DNA of 54,195 nt, from positions 1 to 54,195 of the forward strand of contig JASANZ010002145.1 in assembly GCA_030849805.1 (NCBI GenBank), read 5' to 3'. A program made the translations under genes and the position numbers. Positions 48,479 to 54,195 of the stretch are shown here, one piece after another. This stretch comes from Sergeia podlipaevii. Taxonomy: Eukaryota; Euglenozoa; Kinetoplastea; Trypanosomatida; Trypanosomatidae. The notes beneath the pieces were generated by a model. It was not told where the DNA came from and did no database searches. It was given only the letters and a program-made list of their open reading frames with translations. Position 1 is the stretch's first letter; every line of letters starts with the position of its first letter.

Positions 48479-49668
48479 TGAATATATACCTTGATTAATG
48501 AAAAAAAAGAGGTGCAGATGCTTATGTTATCTTGCTCAGCAAGACCTGAGCACGCAAGGGACTCGATGTAAAGAGAAATTATATTGCTATCTGCAGGCTT
48601 TTCTGTGAGATATTGAGGTTGATGCAATACTATACTTGGGCAAACGATATTTTAATTAAAGAATGTAAGATAAGAAGAAGAAGAAGAAAAAGAAAAGGGT
48701 GGAATAGATAGATGTATTTGATATGTGCTATTCAGAGTGTTTAGCATTACAAGTATGCATGGATATTCAGTTGAAGCCAAAAAGGATAAATATGGAGATG
48801 GTGCACATCACATATACTTTCTAAATGATGTTGGCACTACAACAATAATAGTACAGCGGCAAGTGCGTGCCTTATCTCGAGTTATGAAACAAGAAAGATG
48901 ATTGCTATCGTGAGCCTATGTCGCGCAGCACGTTTGTAAGTCTGTAAGTTGTGCACTTCCATAGCTTCCCTCCCCACACTATTTGTGGCAAATATGTGGT
49001 CAAGTATGTGTGTGTGTGTGTGTGCATGCATAAGTGTCAGTAGGTGCCAGGTATACATTTCCGACTGAAAAAGAGGGGGGGAAAAAAAGAGAAGCCGAAA
49101 CTGCTTATAGAACATTAGAAAACAACAGTAACAAAGTAAACAGACGATCAATCAGCACATGCAAATATCAAATGCTTGCGTTAAGGTGGAAAAAGATATC
49201 AGAAACCGTCAGAGCACATACTCCTACTCACCACTATCTTGTCTCTTTTGATTCTTTATAAATATATAAATATATATTTTTCTTTTTTTGATGGCGCGTA
49301 TAGTGGCAAAGCGGTTGGGAAATAAATCGCTGAAGCGAATCTCCCCCCTACAAAGGAATCCCTCACGTAACAAAAGAAAGAAAAAAAAGGAAAGGAGAAC
49401 GCAAAAGCAAAGTGGGGGCAATATATAACAACATATACACTCTTCCACGCGCACATACACGTACATGCATGCATATACGTATTCACACAACCCACTACAA
49501 GTCCCCCTATTCTGCCTTACATCCTACGAAAGCAAAACTTCCAAACATCTAATACAAGATTGAGTGTACTCCACCACTTCTCGATAGATAGAAAAGAAAG
49601 CATTGTAAAAAAAGATTTATAAAAAGAGGCTCAGCGCATTTGAAACAACACACGTGTCGCCCTCTAGA
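48479..49668. other. Intergenic spacer (1190 nt)
   Basis: GAA-rich 48674-48696, (GT)n at 49006-49024, G7 near 49074-49080, TA-rich 49257-49278 and A runs. Short ORFs follow the repeats. No gene was recognised. Confidence 0.65.
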
Positions 49669-51321
49669 CTACTTGAGCTGCTGGAAGAAATCGTTGCCCT
49701 TGTCATCCACAACAATGAAGGCGGGGAAGTTCTCCACCTCAATCTTCCACACCGCCTCCATCCCGAGTTCCTTCATGTCGTAGCACTCCACCTTCTTGAT
49801 GCAGTCCTGCGCCAACACAGCGGCAGGGCCACCAATGCTGCCCAGATAGAAGCCTCCGTGCTTCTTGCAGGCATCCGTCACAGTCTTGCCGCGGTTGCCC
49901 TTGGCAAGCATGATCATGGACCCACCCTGCTCCTGAAAGCCATCGACAAACACATCCATGCGGCCTGCAGTAGTCGGGCCGAAAGAACCTGATGCCATCC
50001 CTTTCGGCTGCTTCGCAGGGCCAGCGTAGTAAACAGGGTGGTCCTTAAAGTACTGAGGCATCGGCTTGCCGGCCTCCAGCATCTCGCGGATGCGAGCGTG
50101 AGCAATATCACGTGCGACGATGATAGTTCCAGTGAGACTAAGACGTGTCTTGACGGGGTACTTGCTCAACTCAGCAAGAATCTCCTTCATGGGGCGGTTC
50201 AGGTTGATGTTAACCGGCGGTATCTTGAGAAGCTGATCCTCGCGCACCTCAGGAAGGTACTTGACGGGGTCTGTCTCAAGCTGCTCCAGCCACACGCCAT
50301 CCTTGTTGATCTTGCCGAGAGCCTGGCGGTCAGCACTGCAGGAAACACCAATGCCGATAGGGCAAGAGGCGCCATGACGGGGCATACGAATAACCCTGGC
50401 ATCGTGTGCGTAGTACTTGCCGCCAAATTGGGCACCCATGCCGATGTGCTGGCAAATTTTAAGCACCTCCTGCTCCATCTCAAGATCGCGGTAGGTGTAC
50501 ACGCCATTGGAGTCTGGCTTGGTGGGGAGGTCATCGTAGTAGTGGCAGGAGCCGTACTTCACCATCTTGAGGGTGTTCTCAGCACTTGTACCACCAATCA
50601 CGACGGAGACGTGATACGGCGGGCACGCCGAAGTGCCGAAGAGAGCAAGCTTCTCTTGCAGAAACTTACGGAGCGACTTGGGGTTGAGCACCGACTTCGT
50701 TTCCTGGAAAAGGAAGGTCTTGTTAGCAGAGCCACCGCCCTTGGCAACGAACATAAACTCGTACTCCATTCCTTTCGAGGCGTACAGGTCAATCTGCGCA
50801 GGCAAGTTAGTACCTGTGTTCTTCTCGTCATACATGCTCGTCGGCACGTTCTGGCTGAAGCGCAGGTTACGAGACTGGAAGATGTCGAACACACCACGGC
50901 TGAGGGCCTCCTCGTCGTTGCCTGTCACGAACACCTGCTCACCGCGGTAGCCAGAAATGATGGCTGTGCCAGTATCCTGACAGCCTGGCAGCTGGCGCGC
51001 AACAGAGATGTTGGCGTTCTTGAGGAGCTGAAGAGCCACAAAGCGATCGTTGTCGCTCGCCTCGGGATCATCAAATATTTTGCGGAGACAGGCAAGATGT
51101 GACGAACGCAGAAGATGCTCAATATCGTCAAAAGCGGTGCTTGAGAGCAGCGTGAGGGCCTCCGGGGCTACCTTAAGTATCTCCGGCATGCCATTGCCTG
51201 GCTGAATGACGGACACGTGTTCCTTTGAGAGAAGGCGGTACTTTGTGTCCTTGTGGCCCACATGTGGAATAAGAGGCACATACTTGAACTCCGCCAGGCG
51301 TACAAACGCGCGACGGAACAT
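49669..51321 (-). CDS. FH: Fumarate hydratase class I, probably mitochondrial
   Basis: 550 residues from MFRRAF (51321); the longer frame runs through the splice acceptor. The N terminus ([14 protein letters not shown]) is a short basic, hydrophobic presequence. The three cysteines expected to ligate the 4Fe-4S cluster are in PGCQDTGT (C114), TSACPPYH (C233) and GVSCSADRQ (C328), with spacing close to that of the studied Leishmania enzyme. [11 protein letters not shown] (about 192-202) and the C-terminal domain region GPTTAGRMD are also typical. Class I fumarases hydrate fumarate to malate in the TCA cycle and related succinate metabolism. Mitochondrial rather than cytosolic is inferred from the N terminus and the chromosomal setting. 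Confidence 0.95.
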   Translation of the reverse strand: MFRRAFVRLAEFKYVPLIPHVGHKDTKYRLLSKEHVSVIQPGNGMPEILKVAPEALTLLSSTAFDDIEHLLRSSHLACLRKIFDDPEASDNDRFVALQLLKNANISVARQLPGCQDTGTAIISGYRGEQVFVTGNDEEALSRGVFDIFQSRNLRFSQNVPTSMYDEKNTGTNLPAQIDLYASKGMEYEFMFVAKGGGSANKTFLFQETKSVLNPKSLRKFLQEKLALFGTSACPPYHVSVVIGGTSAENTLKMVKYGSCHYYDDLPTKPDSNGVYTYRDLEMEQEVLKICQHIGMGAQFGGKYYAHDARVIRMPRHGASCPIGIGVSCSADRQALGKINKDGVWLEQLETDPVKYLPEVREDQLLKIPPVNINLNRPMKEILAELSKYPVKTRLSLTGTIIVARDIAHARIREMLEAGKPMPQYFKDHPVYYAGPAKQPKGMASGSFGPTTAGRMDVFVDGFQEQGGSMIMLAKGNRGKTVTDACKKHGGFYLGSIGGPAAVLAQDCIKKVECYDMKELGMEAVWKIEVENFPAFIVVDDKGNDFFQQLK

Positions 51322-51326
51322 GACTG

Positions 51327-51358
51327 CTATAGAAGGACAGTTATGAAAACAAATAAAT
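51327..51358 (-). promoter_or_regulatory. Trans-splice acceptor of the fumarase gene
   Basis: Minus-strand pyrimidine-rich stretch ending in TCTATAG (AG at 51328-51327), with CAG three nt further on (AG at 51325-51324); the ATG is at 51321. Confidence 0.75.
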
Positions 51359-51646
51359 GAAAGTGATAGCCCTTCGTAAGAGAAAAGCAAGTTTTTTTTT
51401 TTTAATCGCTAAATCGTCTACTTGATTTTGCTGTTGCTATGGTGTATTCACTACTGAAAAGAAAAAAACGCTACGCAAAAAACAAATATAAAACCTTGTG
51501 TCTTGTGCTCGAAAGGCAATATGCAGAAAAGCTTCACCGGGCCGTAGGTTTCCTCTCTGTGTGAGGGAAAGTTGCTATTTCATTTTTCCCAAAAGAGTTC
51601 CAAAACAAAAGAAAATAGTGATGATGATAATGATGATCACATGCAA

Positions 51647-51671
51647 ATATATATATATATATATATATATA
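51647..51671. repeat. (AT)n microsatellite
   Basis: About 12 AT units in the gene-free right end. Confidence 0.95.
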
Positions 51672-53337
51672 AGAGAGATTACGTATGTGCAGTTACGTGT
51701 TGCAGCAAATATGCTTCATTCAGTTCAGAACATTCTATAGAAGGCTACTGCTATACTACTATATTTCTGTCGTTGATTCATATAATAAACAGTTGATATA
51801 TATAATGCCTTCACCTTATCCACCATTTTGCGCTGCTGCTGCTGCTGCTGCACCTGCCAGACTGCACCACAACCCAAGCAGCTATATATAAAAAATGAAA
51901 TAATAACAATAGCAACAGGAGTTTATATATAAGAAATTGCAGCATCCGCCGTCCAACAAATTTCCTACAACTATTTTTGCCGGCCCTACGCCATGCCAGA
52001 CTATTGCATGCTACGTAAGACATGAAAGTACGCGATTCCATGTATCGGACCCTCCGACGCTCAGACACATATCCTTTGTGCCCTTCTTATTCTGCGTAAC
52101 ACGATGCCTAGCATAGAGTTACCATAAAAAGAAAAAAAAACCCTCATAATAGATAAATAAATAATAAGAGCTCACGTATTTATGTCTGGCGCGCATATGG
52201 TTCTTGTTTTTTTTGTGTTTCCATTTAAAATATCTGCTATGCCTCATAGCAAAACAAACCCCATAACAGCAATAGAAACAAACAACGAGACAAGAAAACG
52301 ACGCAGAGGTGTGTATGTATAATCTTGCGAGAGGTTGTGCCTCCCATTATGCCTTAAAAATGGTTGCGCAGAATTAAGTGTTTGGTTAAAAAATAAGTAC
52401 AACAAAGTAACAACAACAACAACAAGATAGCACGCATGCGTTCTGGTGTTCATAGTAGCAAGGGAAAAGTAGAAGGCGGTGGGGAACCAATGAAAAGCCA
52501 CAGTGAGCAGCAGAAGCTACTCCCTCAACAATTGTAATCCCAGCCAGAAAAAGCAACAACAACCAAGTAATAAGATTTTAAAATACAACACGCGTGCAGA
52601 GATACATAGCCTTGAAAAAAAAAAACGTAAAAAAAACTAACGGTAAACAACATACTTACAGAAAGAAATAATACTAAAAAGGGAGAAATACAGCAAAGTA
52701 CACGCGCGCACCAAAGAAGACAGTGGACATCCTTGAAAGGGGGGGAAAAGAAAGGAAAAAGAATCATACAAGCTCCTGCATACCAACCATCCTTTTGTCT
52801 TGCGTTTGAGCGGCGCGAGAACAGTACTGTATCTATTACATGTGATCCCTGTTTGTTTGCTATTTAGCCACTCCTCTCTTTCTTCTCCTTCCTCCTGCTC
52901 ACATAAGAGATGCTGTAGCGCACTTTCTGCCCTCGAACAATCAGCTCCTACGCGTTTCTTTTTTCTTCTCTCAACTTCTACACTGCTTCTTTCAACTAAA
53001 AACAGACAACAACAAAAAAAAAAAAGTGAGGAGGGGGGAGCACAAAACAAAAATAACGCGTGTTAGTTGCGGAGAGCACCTCGCGCGCATGTATCGTAAG
53101 ACTGCGGTAACCCTCAATGTGTGTGTGAAGAAGAGAGAGGAAGGTATCAGTAAAGTGATTCAACACCAAGAGCAAGGTGACCAACCCAAAAGCTACACAA
53201 CACATGCCAAAGGAGAGAGAAAGAGATGAGGTAGGCACGAAGGACATTTTGAAAAAAAAAAAAAGATATCCAAACGTGGAAATACAAAAGGCAATAATAG
53301 GAAGCAACGCATTACACACAGATTGCTGCACGAAGAA

Positions 53338-53361
53338 ATAATAATAATAATAATAATAATA
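53338..53361. repeat. (AAT)n microsatellite
   Basis: About eight AAT units in the gene-free right end. Confidence 0.9.
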
Positions 53362-54195
53362 GTAAAACTCTGACCCGCAACTGTTACACTAGTTACCTTT
53401 GCGCGTTTTTCGAGCTGCATTTTAGCCCTTCAGTTGCCCATTATTTTTTTTCTCACGGTTTTGAAACAAATAATAAAGAGTACGCATAATTTTTATTCTA
53501 CCTTTTTAAAAAATACAGATAATATTCTTTTTAATTTCTATTTTATAGATTTTTTTCGAAAGGTGCACCACATCCTCCCCGAGGAATTTGCCCCCTCAGG
53601 CATTCCCCTATAAATAAACACCCTCGCACAGTAATGCATGTATAACATCGAAGCTTCCACGCTAGCTTGCATGTAGCAAACAAAAGCCAAAGAAGCAAGA
53701 AAAAGAGATGATACATCCATGAGGGACCGTGCCGAAACGTTGGCGGGAGTAGAAAAAAAGAGAAGAGCGCCGGAAAAATCTGGAATAATGATAATGGCAA
53801 GATCTCAATATATATAAAGCAAGGAAAAATGTAAAACACACCTTGACATAATAATAATAATAATTATAATAAATAAACATACATACGAGAAATGAGCCGA
53901 TCCTTTGCTTGCACGTGCACCACATTTGAGCCTCCGCAAACAGTTTTTAAAGCATGTCTTACGAAAAGCCCAAGGCTGTGATGACTCTGTACGATAACAA
54001 CAACAACAAAAAAAAAGCAAATTAACAGCATTACGGAAAAAAAGTAATAGAAAATAAAAAAATGAAAAAAAAAAGGTGGAAGAAGGAAACACAGCTACAC
54101 TGTGAGACGCGTGGGCACCCCAAACCTCTATGTGTGGACGTACGCATGCACATGCGCACACGCACACTATCGTGCATGCGATTCTATATCAAATT

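Larger units (their letters stand above)
51322..54195. other. Gene-free right end (at least 2.87 kb)
   Basis: No ORF here has coding-like composition on either strand. It holds (AT)n at 51647-51671, a CTG-type triplet run at about 51834-51851, (AAT)n at 53338-53361, short G tracts (52739-52745, 53032-53038) and many A/T homopolymers. It could be the 5' end of the transcription unit, a strand-switch region, or a long UTR of a gene beyond the edge. Confidence 0.6.

Noticed and set aside
50038..51102. 354-codon plus-strand ORF opposite fumarase
   Set aside because: It lies entirely within the well-supported minus-strand fumarase gene and has no family resemblance; it is an antisense shadow of GC-rich codons.
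51322..54195. Possible tRNA or other small RNA genes in the gene-free right end
   Set aside because: I looked for tRNA B-box-like GTTCGA sequences on both strands and saw no convincing one; a tRNA or covariance-model scan would be decisive.
1..54195. Reassigned stop codons (as in Blastocrithidia)
   Set aside because: All clearly recognised genes are full length in the standard code; only the TAA at 28033-28035 interrupts a coding-like frame, which points to a local event.

Overview
This is a stretch of nuclear chromosome from a trypanosomatid (Kinetoplastea, Trypanosomatidae). About 21 protein genes all lie on the minus strand. They have no introns, keep long open frames in the standard genetic code, and are separated by AT-rich, homopolymer- and microsatellite-rich spacers of roughly 0.4 to 1.5 kb. 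Just upstream of several starts the coding strand shows a polypyrimidine tract followed by AG, the trans-splicing signal of kinetoplastids, and these sites decide several starts. The layout is one directional polycistronic unit transcribed from right to left. From memory, mitochondrial fumarase and aspartate aminotransferase lie close together on Leishmania major chromosome 24, so this window is probably syntenic with that region. I cannot name the genus.

In transcription order (right to left): a 2.9 kb stretch without a gene (51322-54195); class I fumarate hydratase; an Rsm22/METTL17-type mitoribosome assembly protein; the GPI ethanolamine-phosphate transferase PIG-O/GPI13; a four-pass membrane protein; mitochondrial aspartate aminotransferase; a large Ser-rich coiled-coil protein; a type II membrane protein; a TPR+SET protein; a doublecortin-like domain and a following conserved-looking protein that share one reading frame interrupted by a single TAA; a UCH37-type deubiquitinase; a large predicted helical protein; a TcdA/Tcd1-like E1-fold enzyme; a small unknown protein ending in an assembly ambiguity; an LRRC9-like leucine-rich-repeat protein; an MPP6-like exosome cofactor; a coiled-coil protein; an ER DnaJ-thioredoxin membrane protein (DNAJC16 type); a small coiled-coil protein; and a TRM13-like tRNA methyltransferase. 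At the left edge is a truncated, chimeric open frame whose last 63 codons nearly duplicate an internal part of the TRM13-like gene.

Most of the genes are conserved housekeeping genes (mitochondrial metabolism and ribosome assembly, GPI anchoring, tRNA modification, proteasome and exosome cofactors, flagellar or cytoskeletal proteins). In trypanosomatids neighbours share a polycistron without sharing a function, so no pathway is inferred from adjacency. I found no convincing new multi-gene system. The points most worth a second look are the in-frame TAA between the doublecortin domain and the next ORF, and the partial duplication or chimera at the left edge. I saw no tRNA, rRNA, mobile element or CRISPR array, but small RNAs cannot be excluded by eye.
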